Shown: positions 33,201-45,554 of the stretch, one piece after another
How positions within the stretch are numbered: the stretch's first letter is position 1
Layout: each line of letters opens with the position of its first letter
Source: Cenococcum geophilum 1.58
Taxonomy: Eukaryota; Ascomycota; Dothideomycetes; Gloniales; Gloniaceae
Reading direction: 5' to 3'
DNA: 64,000 nt
NCBI GenBank assembly: GCA_001692895.1
Contig: KV748190.1
Span: 1,823,645-1,887,644, forward strand
Notes under the pieces: generated by a model
Told to the model about the DNA's origin: nothing
What the model saw: the letters and a program-made list of their open reading frames with translations, nothing else
Databases searched by the model: none
Made by a program: the position numbers and the translations under genes

Positions 33201-36200
33201 ATTAAGTAGATAATAATATTATTAAGATATACTATAACAAATTCATCTAAGTGTTCTCCTAATATATTGTTAATATACTTCTAGAATATTACTAGTGCGT
33301 TTATAAGCCCGAATTATATAACTAATGGTTTATATAGTCCTTCCTTTAACCTAAAGGCTGCCTTCTATTTGTCGCCTTCCTTAATCTTAATCTAATAGTA
33401 TACCTATCTTAGATCTATCTTTATAAAGATTTGCGCATTGCCTATCCTATTTTAGATTTCGCTAATTAAGGGTAAAGGATACCTATCCTTCCTAGTGATG
33501 CTGTTTAACTGTCTGTAGTTAATACACAGCCTTAGTTTACCATTTTTCTTTAGTACGAATAGTACTGGATAACCCGCTAATGACTGCGATGGTCTAATGT
33601 ATCCCTTTTATAGATTTTCCTAGACAAACTCTTTTAACGCTCTACCTTCTTCTTTAGTAAGCTTGTAGATTAGAAAGAACTTTAAACTTATTCCTAGTTC
33701 TAATTCTATTTTATAGTCCTATACTGCATATTCTAATAGCTTTTTACTTTCTAGTGATTATAGTTTCTTGCCGTACTTGTGGTATCTCTTTAGTATATAG
33801 CTTAGTCCTTTTTCTATTTCTTTATAGGTTGCTCCTACTTAGTACCATACCAACTTGGCTTATTATTGCATCTTGCGGCGTTAAGTATCTTTAATATTGA
33901 CCTAACCTGTAATCTAATTGATCCTTAGATTGTATTCCTGTAACTAAGGCATGCTTAATACTGCCTCGTCCCGTCCCAATAGTAGGATATCAAAAGACAT
34001 CTTAATTTGTTTTCCTTTAATAGTTATCTAAATAGGTCCTATTTCAAGATTGATGATTCCTCCTCTATAGGTTATTAGATCTCCTAAAATTGTAACTAAT
34101 GGGTAAGGTTGCTCCTTTTGTCTATAAGGTAGTCCCATTCTCTTAACTGCTACTAGTGAGATATGGTTTCGCGTTGCTCTACTATCTATTAGCGCTTCGA
34201 ACTACTGATCTTACTAATTAATCCATAAATTTAAGTGTCGTCCTTAAATTCCTTTAAGGGTCTGAGGCTCTACTACTAGCTCCCTCTAGTCCTATAGGCC
34301 TCTACTTTTCCTAACTGTTGGCTACTTAATCCTAGTGCACTTAACTCGCTTTTTGGCCAATGCTTAGTTCGCTTTTTATCTTTAATATACTATAGACACG
34401 TGTTCTTTGGGTATTTCCACCACTGTTGTCCATCTAAGCATTCTTCCATAAGGAATCTTCCTGGTTAAAGTACTAAACTTTCTTCCTTTTGGCCCTCTAT
34501 TGGATGCTATCTATATATATATTTGGCATTTCTGTACTACTGCTCATCCGTCATCCAGTATATCCTTATAGGGTATTTCCAATTCTTTTCTTTCGGATTC
34601 TTATACATTTTATATATATCGTCCACGTATATAATCTATGATAACGTGTGGTGTGCTAGGTGCTTTAGGTTAACTCTTAGCTTATTTTCGTCCCTAAGTT
34701 TAAACCTTTATTATGCTGATCTAAACGTTGCAACTTTATTCGCAGGTATTAAGATACGTCTCTTACTTCTCTAGTCCTCTAAACGTTCCTCTAAATCCTT
34801 TAACGTTATAATTAAGGCTCCTTTAATATGCGTTATGGCCTTCTCTATAATTAGGTGGTCCTAGATAACTTTTTCATCCAACTATATATAAAAATCTTCC
34901 TACTTATTATTATGCCTTTACCTATACCACTTTTGGTATAGCTGCTAGAGTATATACGGTCTATCCGTAAGGAAATATCTCTTTATTACTACATCGTAAT
35001 AGCCTTTAGTGTGTCGTTTCTCGAACCTGGTAGGAATCCCTAGATCCTCTTCTTGTTCCAGTTTAGTAAGCCACTTAGCTCTTAGTGTGCCTGCTCTCGG
35101 CCTATTGGTAATTCTTTATACTAGTGCTCTGTCCTTTATACGTCCTAATATGCTAGATCTCTTATCTAGTTTCTATTCTTGCTATAAGGTAATTCTTGCT
35201 CTAAATTCCTTTATGGTTTCCTTTATGTCGCGTTTTATAAGTAGATCTTTAAAGTCTTCGTGCTTCCTAATCTTAGTATTAACTTTTCAATCTTTAGGCC
35301 GAACGCTGTGTTCCCCTAGTAAGTCTTCTAGGTCTATATATCTGTCTCCTAGTCTAATTGCTGTTTGTGCTGTAGATTCTCTAATCTATAAAGAAGCTCC
35401 TGGCCTCTTATCTGTGGGTATTTTAATTTATACCCCGAATTCTTAACCCCTTAGATTCTTTAATCCTAAGCTTGCTTCTGACTTAAGTTTAGCCCCTGCC
35501 TTAGTTTAACTAGGCTTGACTGGTGTTCTTGTCTTGTCTTAAGAGTCCTAGATCTCACTTATCTCGTCTTAAGAATCTTATACCGTTGGGAATTCTTGTC
35601 CCGAGCTTATTTGTATGTTTTTGAACTAAGCTACTGCTCTGCTCTATCGGTTTCTGTCTATTATAGGTCCTTAAGCTTGCCTTATTTTATCTTAAGAATC
35701 TTAGTCGTCTCTTATCTCTTCTTAAGAATCTTAAGCCTTTGGCCTTTTGCCTTTATTGAGTACTAAAGTGGTTTGCTATCCTACTTCTTTTGCGTCTTAT
35801 AAAGCGATAGATATTATATTTAGTGGGGTTTCGATCCCTACTAATGTTCCCTATTCTATAGTGGAATTATTCTCTACCTTTAGTATAATATCTCTAAGGT
35901 CTACTCGCTCCTAGTAAGTGGCCCTTATTGCCTTATCGTTACGGAATGTTTTGCCTAGGTTAAATTTATCGTCCTTAATATCCGATCTGTGAACTGGTTC
36001 GTTAGTTCCTCTGCATCCTATAGGTACTAGCTCCTATAGCCAATAGCTTACGCCGTACTTAGCGTCCTTATAAATTTGGCATGCGTTATTATAATAAAAC
36101 GCAAAACTTTTAATTAAATATTCTTTTGTTCCTTATAGCATATTATTATCCCTCTGTACGTGTATATCGTCTGCTGGTCTTATACCCTTTACTATATAGT

Positions 36201-37304
36201 AACTCTACCTACTTCTACAGTCTTTGACGTAATGACCCTATTTTCCGTAATTTATATAAGCTCCTTCTTTAAACTATTTCTCTTATTATAGAGTCCGCCT
36301 AAATATCTTCTGCTATTAAGATCCCTAATTCGGCCTTTGCTCCTTGGACCTTTAATTACTTAATCCTTATCCTCTAGGTTTCTATAGTTTGCTCTATTTC
36401 TTATAGGCTTCTTTAGTACTACTTAGGTCTATTAGCTCTGCGCTATACCATAGTTTTTAACTTGGCTTTTGTTGTTGCGTACTCTACGCCTTATATAACT
36501 ATAGAACTCTATTTTAGCCTCTCTTAGCCTGTTCCCTTTGGTAGATCTAATTGTTAATCTTAATTACCTAATCTATTAGTTCCCTTAGGGTGTCCGTATC
36601 TTCCATTAGGATAATTATATTCTAGACTTTAGCCTTAAGTCCTTATTTATACTGTGCCATAAGCGCCCTGTTATTCCACTCTACTTATATTGCTAGTGTC
36701 TGGAACTATATCGTATACTTAATTGCTAAAGTTCGTTGTATAAGGTTTTGGAGTTTTCTTTCCGCTATAGTTGTTTCTTTTAGGTCTCTAAATATCTGCG
36801 TAAGTCGTTCTGTAAATCCTTCCTAACTTAAGAATATAAATCACACGTCTTGGTTAGTGGTCGTCATTCTATTTACTTATATCTCTATAAGGTAAGGTTT
36901 AAACTACTTAAATGCTTTTCCTAATAAGAATAGTCCTGCATAGGCTATCCAATCCACAGGTGTAGGTAACTTTGCTCCCTCCTATAAGACCTTAAAGTAC
37001 ATCTACGTAAGAAATCCTTTAAGCTTTAACCTCTCTCCTATAAATCTCTTAATTAATAATAGCTTAATCTTTGCTGCTTTTATCCCATTAAGTCTTTCTT
37101 CTAATACTATATTATTAGCTGTTAACTAGTTAACTATTTCCTGTAGCTATCCGACCGTCACAGGTTACTATGAGTTAGTATCTGCTATACTGGTATCACC
37201 TCCTATTCTTAAAGTAGTTGCTGCCGTTGATGGCGTCGTAGTGGCTGCTTTTGGTGGCATGTTGTTCGACTTCTTGTATTGATACTGTAACCGGGTAGTG
37301 ATTG

Positions 37305-37729
37305 TGTAACGAAACCTTGTAGCAAGAACTACAATGGGCTCGTCAATGGGCTAGGTATATAGAAAATGCAAGTATAAAAGTTAACAACGTAATAATAACT
37401 GGTGGAGTAGTTGCCCAATAGATTAACTCTAATTGTATTCTAAGAATTACTACGAGGAAGGAACTATCTAGGTAGGGACTGAGGGTCCTTAAATACACAA
37501 CCGTACTCCTAAGAAAGTTGTTGCTCTATCTACTCTGTCTACTCTATTCGCTCTATAATAGATCTCATAGATTATACAGATTATATAGATTATATTACGT
37601 GACTCTGCTTACTATTCCTTGTTATATAGTTCCACGGGTTCTATCCTAGACCATGCTTATATTAACTAACTAGCTTCTTCCGTCTCTTCTCCAAGTAGTC
37701 ATAACATCGTACTTAAAGCGTCCGTAACA
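37305..37729 (-). repeat. 5' LTR of the 8-kb gypsy element
   Basis: A 425-bp partner LTR starting TGTAACGA and ending CCGTAACA. The second target duplication ACCGG follows. Gag begins about 45 bp to its left on the minus strand. Confidence 0.93.
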
Positions 37730-37734
37730 ACCGG

Positions 37735-38450
37735 AGGTTCCTTCGTTCTTCCTGTCTCCTCTTTTACCTATCTCCTTGTCCGATGCTGTCTATATCGCTA
37801 TATTAACTAATAGATCCCTTAGTGGAGACTAGGGAGGAGTATTAGAGCGCCTCTAGCTCTTATAAGGAAGAAGAAAGAAGAAAAAAGGAAGGTATAAAGG
37901 AGGGAGTATTTATAGACGGGAGGAGGCCTGCGAATAGGAGATTAGGCAGCTATAATATAGATATTAACGTTGCTTGACTGATACCTACTAGACGCCCCTC
38001 CGTCCTTTCTAACTCCTCTTTTACCTATCTCCTTGTTAGATGCTGTTTATATCACTACGTTAACTAATAGATCCCTTAGTGGGGATTAGGGAGAGGTATT
38101 AGAGCACCTCTAGCTCTTATAAGGAAGAAGAAAGAAAAGGAGAGGAAGGTATAGAAAAGGGAGTATTTATAGACGGGAGGAGGCCTGCGAATAGGAGATT
38201 AGGCAGCTATAATATAGATATTAATGTTGCTTAACTGACACCTACCGGACACCCCTCCGTCCTTCTTATCTCCTCTCTTACCTGTTTCCTCGTTAGATGC
38301 TATTTATATCACTATATTAACCAATAGATCCCTTAGTAGGGACTAGGGAGGGGTATTGGAGTACCTCTAGCTCTTATAAGGAAGAAGAAAAGAAGAGAGG
38401 AAGGTATAGAGAAGGGAGTATTTATAGATGGGAGGAGGCCCTATAAGTAC
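37735..38450. repeat. Tandem array, about 2.8 copies of a roughly 256-bp unit
   Basis: The marker TATAGA(C/T)GGGAGGAGGCC recurs at 37911, 38168 and 38423, giving periods of 257 and 255 bp. Units share blocks such as ACTAATAGATCCCTTAGT and CTCTAGCTCTTATAAGGAAG. The end of a further unit (TGTTGCTCGACTAACACC) is present at about 29740-29778 on the far side of the gypsy element, so the retrotransposon landed inside this array. No coding potential is visible. Confidence 0.85.
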
Positions 38451-38589
38451 GTGATTTAGTAAGTACTAATAAGTATAAGATTCTCGTATAAGATGGGCTT
38501 AATTACTTACTAAAATATAGGGTATCTCTGTTACTGTAGTGGCTACTATAGTAGTAGAGACGCCTTAAATATTTAATATAACTAACTAC

Positions 38590-38930
38590 TAAGGCTGTTA
38601 ATAAGTAAAAGGTAGGCTACCCATATAGTACAAATAATGTAGTTATTAATATTGTTTATAGCCTGTTTTTGCTTCTAGTGTACGCGTAGATTATCCTTGT
38701 ATTTAGCGTAGAGCTGGTTATAGGTAGTAAGCTAATTTAGGTCTAGCTTTGCTATTAATATAGCCGTGGGTAGTATATCCCTTAGTATAGGCCGACTTGG
38801 TAGTTCTAGCTTTAGAAGATCGTCTTTCTTTTTAAATAGGTCGATATACTGCTATACCTTATTAGTTTTGGCTATGTTTTGGATAATAAAGAACTATTAA
38901 ATCTAATTAGATAGCTTATTAAGGATAAGG
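38590..38930 (-). mobile_element. Probable copia gag remnant
   Basis: The minus strand reads FKKKDDLLKLELPSRPILRD and, further on, LTTYNQLYAKYKDNLRVH followed by KQKQAINNINNYI. This resembles the N-terminal gag domain of fungal copia elements, where a tyrosine- and lysine-rich helix precedes a short alanine/leucine stretch. Stops interrupt it. No LTR or pol continuation was found. Confidence 0.4.
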
Positions 38931-39260
38931 TTAATTTTTAATTCGGCAGAGGTTGTTATTTTTAGAATTTAATAGGTTAGGAAGGGTCTAGGTTAGGGTT
39001 TAGCTAGCGTCTTAGTAGAACCTTATTTAGACGTTCCGAACTTTTAATTTAATTTATTAGTTTGTTTATTAGTTGGATTTTATTACAGGGAGCGCGATTA
39101 ATAACCCCTACTAATAGCTCTAACCACTAATTTTTAATTTGTAAATTGGCAGATCTATAGGTAATAGTTATTTTAAGTAGCTCTAGGTGCGGTATATATA
39201 AAATCTTAATTATAGTATAAAGAAGTTATGGCTGCTAATATGCGGTCCCAAGTAGTATAT

Positions 39261-39545
39261 ATTCTCGGAGGTTACGTAACTCCTTATATAAGTGACATTT
39301 CCGCCCTTTAAAAAAAATTTGAAAAATTCCAAAAATTGATTAATGCTATAGACAGTAGTAATATTAATCCGGCAATACTACTAATTCTCCCTATATACTA
39401 TTATATGTATATCTAATAGCTCTAGAAGCGGTAAGAAGGTAGGACGGATAGGGGGGTTAAAATTTAGAAAATTGGATTTCGCGGTTAAGCTGTTTAAAAG
39501 TTAGGAAACTAAAACAAATACTATATTCTCCGCTTACCTCCGAGC
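39261..39545. mobile_element. MITE with CTCGGAGGT inverted ends and 8-bp duplication
   Basis: A 285-bp segment flanked by the 8-bp direct repeat TAGTATAT (39253-39260 and 39546-39553). Near its ends are CTCGGAGGTTACG and, inverted, CTCGGAGGTAAGC, offset by about 2 nt. An 8-bp duplication fits a hAT-type non-autonomous element. The AT-rich duplication could arise by chance, so the boundaries are moderately certain. Confidence 0.6.
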
Positions 39546-39639
39546 TAGTATATGATTTCCTAATTAGGAAAAGTCGTTTACAAGTAGTTGCTGCTGCCTT
39601 TATATAAAATCTTCTTATTATACCTCTTTGGTCTTATTT

Positions 39640-42600
39640 ATAGATGACTAAAATTATTCTATATTGAACCTATATTTAAATATAAGCCCTAAAAGCTTCT
39701 TAACTCGTAAGATTGCTATATAGGTTAGCCTAGCTATCTTATTCTTTTCCTTAATATCTAGAACTACCTAGTTAAGTATTAGGCCCTGGCTTTTATATAC
39801 GGTAAGAGTAAAAGCCAGAGTAATTAGAAATTAACGCCGTAAGTAAGAGCCTCTTACACCCTCCTACTTACGAAGTACGGAAAATATAGGGATGACTTTC
39901 TTACTATCCTGTTAAGTGAATAGGGCAGGTCTGTTATACCCATCTACTATAATTAGTAGTAACTAAGGCTGATCCTTTTTAATATCCGCGTGTCCCTTCT
40001 ATATAATATCTTTAACTATACTAGTAGTACCGTTTACTAAGCCTAGTTCAACCCAGATATTTTATATTAGTATTACTTTCGCGCTAATATATAGGGCTAG
40101 ATTCTCTATAGTATTGCACTAATTAGGAGTAACTTTCCGCATACCTACACTAGTATTAATTAACTTAATAGCCACCACTGGCTATAAAAGGTCGCGAAGC
40201 TAAATAGCGTTATACTTACCTATAGCAGCGCGTGTGCTATATAGCCGAATTGTGTTATTAAAGCCCGCAACCTTATTGGTAGATAGGCCCTGCTTATACC
40301 TAGTTAAAAGAAGCTTTTAAGTTAAATCACTTATAGAATCACTACGTAGCTCTATAAGGGCGGTCCTAAATGCAAAGCTTTTAAGTTAAATCACTTATAG
40401 AATCACTACGTAGCTTTGTAAGGGCGGTCCTAAATATAAAGCTTTTAGCGTTATTACCGCCCTGCCGTATAACTTAATCTAGGATAGTAGTTTGGTTAAT
40501 TACCTTATAGGCTTCTTTTCCGTAGCTAGCGAGCTCTAACGGCCTAGTGGGTAGATTACTATATAAGGCCGCCTGATTTATAAGGGGAAGCTAATAAAAA
40601 TCGCCTACTAGTAAGATGTTTAAGCCTTTAAAGTAGTCGTTATTATATATAGGGTAGATTTAACGGAGGCGGCGATCGATCTAGGCTAGATATACTTACT
40701 TGATTATAGATTTCTTGTTAAGGACGAGATAGTAAATATCCTTAAAAGCTTGCTGTAGAGGCGTAAGACTAGTAGTAGGCAATTCCTTAAACGGGTAATT
40801 TACTAGCAACCTTAATAGATTGTATATAGTTCTGCCGTTAATATTAAAGGCAGCTACCCTAGTAGGGGCCGCTTAAGCCAATGGTATTAGCTTGCTATTA
40901 ACCCTTACCATATTATAGAGCGTAGTAGAGAGGACAGTAATAAGATATAATTTGCCGGTTCCTGCCTCTTTATTAACGTTAATCCGTAGTAGAGAGGGGC
41001 CAAGGCCCACTTAGATCTGCCTATAGTAATTAACTATAACGTTATAGATATAACGCTAACCTGGTTATAAGGAGGACGGAGTTACTATTTGGGATAGGCG
41101 GCTTTATAGTAGAGGCTATAGCCATACTTCCTACTAATAAGTCCTCTTATTAAGCTGCGGGTACGTACCCCGATATATACTCTAGTTGTAGTTATAATTA
41201 AGCTCCCTATTACCAAGCCTATTAGGATCCTTAATTTTAACTCCGTTGGTATTTTAAACGTAGGTATATAGGGCCTTAAAGGACTAATATAACTCTAAGT
41301 CGTCTGCGAAATCGCCCTTAAACTTATTAATATTATTAGTAGTTTCGCAACCTTCCTCTAGTTTCTAATTATAGAAGTAGTTAGGTGGGTGCTAATAAGA
41401 GTTAATATAAGCCTAATAGGAAGCTATATAATTAGGGGCCCCAAATCTATTAGTATAAGTAGCCACTTCCTTATACTCCCTCTACGGGTAATAAAGAATA
41501 AGCTTTATACGGTAGAACTTAGGATACTACAGATAGGAAGGATCGCCGTTATATCGCGGAAAGTATGATATAACTTAAGGCCTTGCTCTTAGTTAACGCT
41601 TATAAGTAAAGTAATTAAAATAGAGTAGAAAATTAAGGAAAGTAATATCCTCTACCCTATCTAGGCGGCGCTTATATTTCTTATAGTTAAACAGTCCGTA
41701 CCCTCTTAGTTGCCTATCTATAAGCTTATATATAGCGCTTCGATTATCCTTTTAGCGGCAGTCTAAAGCTACTATAGTCCTTAAGCCTTTGGAAAGGGGA
41801 ATGTTAAGAAGTAGATAGTATACCTCCTACGCCAATCAATCGCGTTTAGTAATAAGCTTGTTTATAAACTTAGCTACTACTAAACTAAAGGCATAAAAAC
41901 TATTGGCGTGCGGCTATACTAATTGGAGTAACTTTTAGTAGGAAGTTAACTTCTTCTCCTCCTTGCTGCAATATTTGCCTATATAGTTAATTATTACTAA
42001 TATACTTATAGCAGGCGACGTATTAATATTTACCATCTACGCTAGTATTATAGCTGCATTATAGCTATTAAGAAGCTTATTATTACGCTATAGATAGAAC
42101 GTCTAGTAATATGGATTTTGATCCTTTAATATAGCGGCCTTATTATAAAGAGAGTGTGGAAAGTAAAAGCGGTACTCCTTTACTCTAGCGGAGCCTTTCT
42201 TTAGTCTTAAGCAGTAAGATTTAGTGCAATTACGGTGCCGTTAAAATTGATTAAGGTAGGCGGTAAGAAGCTTACTAGTGTTAAGTTATTCCTTATAACT
42301 AAGAGCAGAAGGATATTAAAGATTAGAAGGCCTAGATTAATTAGGATTTATTATGGATATAAAAGCAGCCTAGTACTTAGTAAAAGCCGCCCTTAATTCA
42401 CCAGTTGACGGATCTGGCCTTAGGGCTATTAAACTCTATAAAAAGCTATATATATAGCCGCTACCTTGCACCTACCACTTATATTAAGACCAAAAGTTAG
42501 TGCTATTAAACAGACCTATAAGCATGTGCTTCCTAAACAGATTAAAGCGGCGATGTAACTAGTAAGCAGTAATATACGGATTATTGTTAAGATTCTAAGA

Positions 42601-44636
42601 AGTAATCCGGTAGCGTTAAGCCTTATTAGCAGCCTTATATTTATTAAATAGAGGTATATAAGAGTGTAGATTATACTAATATAGATTAGCTGCGCTAAGT
42701 ATAAAGAATAGAGACCCGCTCTTAATATTTTTAGCATAAGCCGTAAGCTTATTTCTCTTCTGCTTTTAGTAGGGCCTGGTGCCTTTAAGCTTCTATATAT
42801 GCCGTATAATCTTATTTAGAACCTAACTACCCCTACTACTATTTATAAGATTATTAAGCTTATCTAAAGATAGACTATTTTTATTTAATTAGCTATAAAG
42901 GAAGCGGGTAGTATTAAGGGCTTGCTCTCTTATAATCTAATTAAATATATAGTAGTAAAATAAGGGGTGGCAGCCAAACTGACCGTCCTAATACTTAAGC
43001 ATATACTTAGCGTACGCAGCTAGGGTAACTATACGGCTTTATAGTATATTAAAGTCGGCTTTACTATAAGGAAATAAAGTAGGAAAGGCGCCGCGTATAA
43101 TAAAACTAGCTAATTGTTTAGAGAGAGGTATCTACCGCATAGTAGAAACCTCTAGGCCCGTTTATAGGTCTTATTAGTATTAAACCTCGCGACCTAAAAG
43201 TTCCAATTTATTAAGGTTAGGCACTAGATTAGGAACTAAAGTATCCAGTATATCGTTATTAAATTCGCTATCCAGTATATTACTGCTAAGCTTGGTAGGC
43301 AGAGGATTAATAACAGGAGGACGTTATATAGGAGTAGTAGGGTAAGCCGTTAGGCCACTAGAATTAGACTTTAACTTATTAATATAAGGTAGCTAATCTA
43401 ATATAGAGCTATTTTTAGGTAAGCTGGTAAGCCAGGTGCTATATATTTTAACATTATAATAATTAGGATAATTAACCTTTAGAAAGTAAAGCCACTATAC
43501 TATAGTAAAGCGCCTTATAGTATACCGCTTAATAAACCGCCGACTTAGGTATTTACCACCCTCTACTACCATAGGCTTCATGACTAGTATATCGAGTTTA
43601 GTAGGTAGCCGTGGTAGCTACCTCTAAGTCTTTAGTATATTCTGGCTAAAGTAGTAGACGTAGCTAGTATAGCAATATTACTGGCCGTGTATACGCACGA
43701 CTTGCAGATAAACGTATACGCGCGTAATTAGAAGCTCCTCCACTGCGGTAAGTATAGGTAGGAAGCTAGGAATAGGCCCCGGATTAAGCCCGTTGCTTTT
43801 ACTAAACAGGAGAAAAAGGGTTAGATCTTTAAGGCTATTGGCGTCCTTAATACAGGCTTTATATATACTTATATTATTACCCTCCATAGCTAGGCCCATT
43901 TAGAACTACTACTCCTTATAATAACTGCACGTCTCTATATATTTAGCCTATAGTATACTCCTAAACTTCTTAATTCGCTCCTAATTAACAGCCGAAACGG
44001 GTAGTAGTGTAGCCGTAGTTAGAGCTTGCCGCAAGGGAGCTTGCCGTAAAAGAGCTTGCTGTAAGGGAGCTTGCCATAAGGGAGCTTGCCGTAAGGAAGG
44101 TGGTATTGGTAGTAGGGTAGGTATTAGCGGTAGAGTAGGCATAGGAGCTAGTTCTAGCAAGGACGCATTTAGGCCATCTGGAGTGCCTCTTCTACTATAT
44201 AGAGCTTCATCTGTGGTATATAGCGGAGGAGTAGGCAAGTGAGCTTTACCCCGTTAATTAAGAATGCGGTGCTCCCGTTGTATTGCCCTAATTATCTTCC
44301 GCCGTTAAGCCATTTTAGGGGTATCTTAACTGTTCTAGCCGCGAGGCAGGAAGGCGTTCTCAGTATTATTTTTAGGTGGTGTAGTTCGCTAGCGCCTTAT
44401 AGGACGATTCCTAGTAGTAGAACCTAACTCTATAAGAGCTCTCCGCTTATTTAAATTATATTTAGAGGCCTAGAAAAGTAAGTAAAAGTAGAAGTAATAT
44501 ATAGGGAAGACGCGCCTTTAACCGATATAACTGGCACAGCTTTAAAATCTTATTTAAAGGGCCGTCTTTAACAAAGTTAAGGCGGGGCTTATAGATATAG
44601 CACTTGCTATACTTAATTATAGTAGGATCTGCCATA
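39640..44636 (-). mobile_element. Autonomous Helitron (Rep plus PIF1-like helicase), RIP-degraded
   Basis: The minus strand from ATG 44636 (MADPTIIKYSKCYIYKPRL) to about 39640 encodes a very long, stop-riddled RepHel-type protein. The helicase part is clear. Walker A reads EAGTGKLYLI near 40.94-40.97 kb. NILLVGDFYQLPLINQAALY lies at about 40.56-40.61 kb. Motif VI-like sequence TVYKSQGLIL is followed by VVLDIKEKNKIARLTYIAI at about 39.80-39.72 kb. These are the PIF1 helicase hallmarks of Helitrons. The Rep domain should lie at about 42-43.5 kb but is too decayed to point to its catalytic residues. An N-terminal proline-rich segment has five-residue repeats. The TC and CTRR termini were not located, so element ends are approximate. 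Confidence 0.85.
44022..44096. repeat. 15-bp tandem repeat in the Helitron N-terminal region
   Basis: Five units starting with GAGCTTGC at 44022, 44037, 44052, 44067 and 44082 (period 15). On the minus strand they encode repeats of the type QAPLR/QAPLW/QALLR. The repeat keeps the reading frame of the Helitron protein. Confidence 0.9.
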
Positions 44637-45554
44637 TTTATAATATATATTATAGTATTAATAGAGGTGTTAATAAAAAGGAAGGCGCAATACTAGGATA
44701 TTTTAATGTTTATAATATTTTAATATTCGTCACGTGGATTCTGCCATAACTTACCGCGTGTAAGTTTTTTTTCTAACCAATCAAAGGCTGGCTTGGCGAG
44801 GGTTTGAAAATTTGGACACCTATACACCTGAAAGTAATAGACCACTCGTACCTCGGGTTAAAAAGACCGCAAACCTAAATACACAGGGACCTTTAAAAGT
44901 ATTTTTAATATCTCAAGTCACTCACGAGGGTGCAACTAGGAAATTAAAGAAAAAAATTGAGCGAAGGCGTTAACGGCGCATGGGATAGAGGAAGTCTAAG
45001 AGATGCCGTTTGTTTTAGGAAATGAAAGTATATTTGTCGACCTGAATCAGGTTGTCTTGCTATACCGACTCGGCTACCTACCCAATGACTCAGTCATTGA
45101 CTCGGTCACTGACTCGGTCACCTACCCCTTTGATTCCATTGCCACCCCTTACCCCCCTTGTCTTTCCTACTTCCTACACCTTTCTTATGTATATAGAGGC
45201 TTTAGAGCCACATTCAATAGACAGAGTCCTCATTCTTTAATATTCCGATCGACAATATTATATGTTGAATCTCCTTCGCTGTGTATATTCGATCTGTGGA
45301 ATTTCGTATATTTTTAAGGTGTGGCTATGAGTGGTTGCTTCAATATTCGTACAATTATCTACCACACACCAATCCTCTTCGATAGGTAAAATCGTATAAT
45401 TAGGTATCAAAAGTCAAAACAAGCTACAAAAATATCCCAGGTATCCAAGCTTGGCCACGAAATCGTAGTACCAATATACCATTGCAGAAGCCATCCCTAA
45501 TCCAGGCCCCAACGCCAGCATCGGTTACCATTACTCTTACGGAACTTGCTCTCT
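44637..45554. other. Helitron 5' flank and GC-rising spacer, no supported gene
   Basis: AT-rich sequence to about 44990, then GC-balanced DNA. A short imprecise repeat of the type TGACTCGGTCAC occurs at about 45085-45125. Plus-strand open frames here lack any recognisable domain. Confidence 0.4.

Larger units (their letters stand above)
29779..37729 (-). mobile_element. Full-length Ty3/gypsy LTR retrotransposon, RIP-degraded
   Basis: This 7951-bp element has two 425-bp LTRs and a perfect 5-bp target duplication ACCGG (29774-29778 and 37730-37734). It reads on the minus strand. Gag starts near ATG 37260 (MPPKAATTTPSTAATT). A CCHC-like zinc knuckle (NYGK..GHYVKDCR) lies around 36.2 kb. RT contains YLNNIIIY, a decayed YLDD motif, near 33.2 kb, and RNase H spans about 32.9-32.4 kb. 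Integrase near 32.0-31.5 kb shows DRDLRFIAAF and YYPQTDGQTERLN. In-frame TAG/TAA codons replace Gln and Trp throughout, so the copy is dead. Ambiguous bases occur at about 31214-31301. The LTRs differ at several tens of positions by eye. Confidence 0.93.

Noticed and set aside
35009..35446. 145-codon plus-strand frame
   Set aside because: It is antisense within the minus-strand gypsy polyprotein region and has no domain.
42516..42737. Hydrophobic Leu/Ile-rich frame suggesting a membrane protein
   Set aside because: It is a biased composition product of RIP-mutated AT-rich DNA inside the Helitron, not a separate gene.
44022..44096. 15-bp repeats as a CRISPR-like array
   Set aside because: The units are contiguous with no spacers, and the organism is a fungus. 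They are coding tandem repeats.
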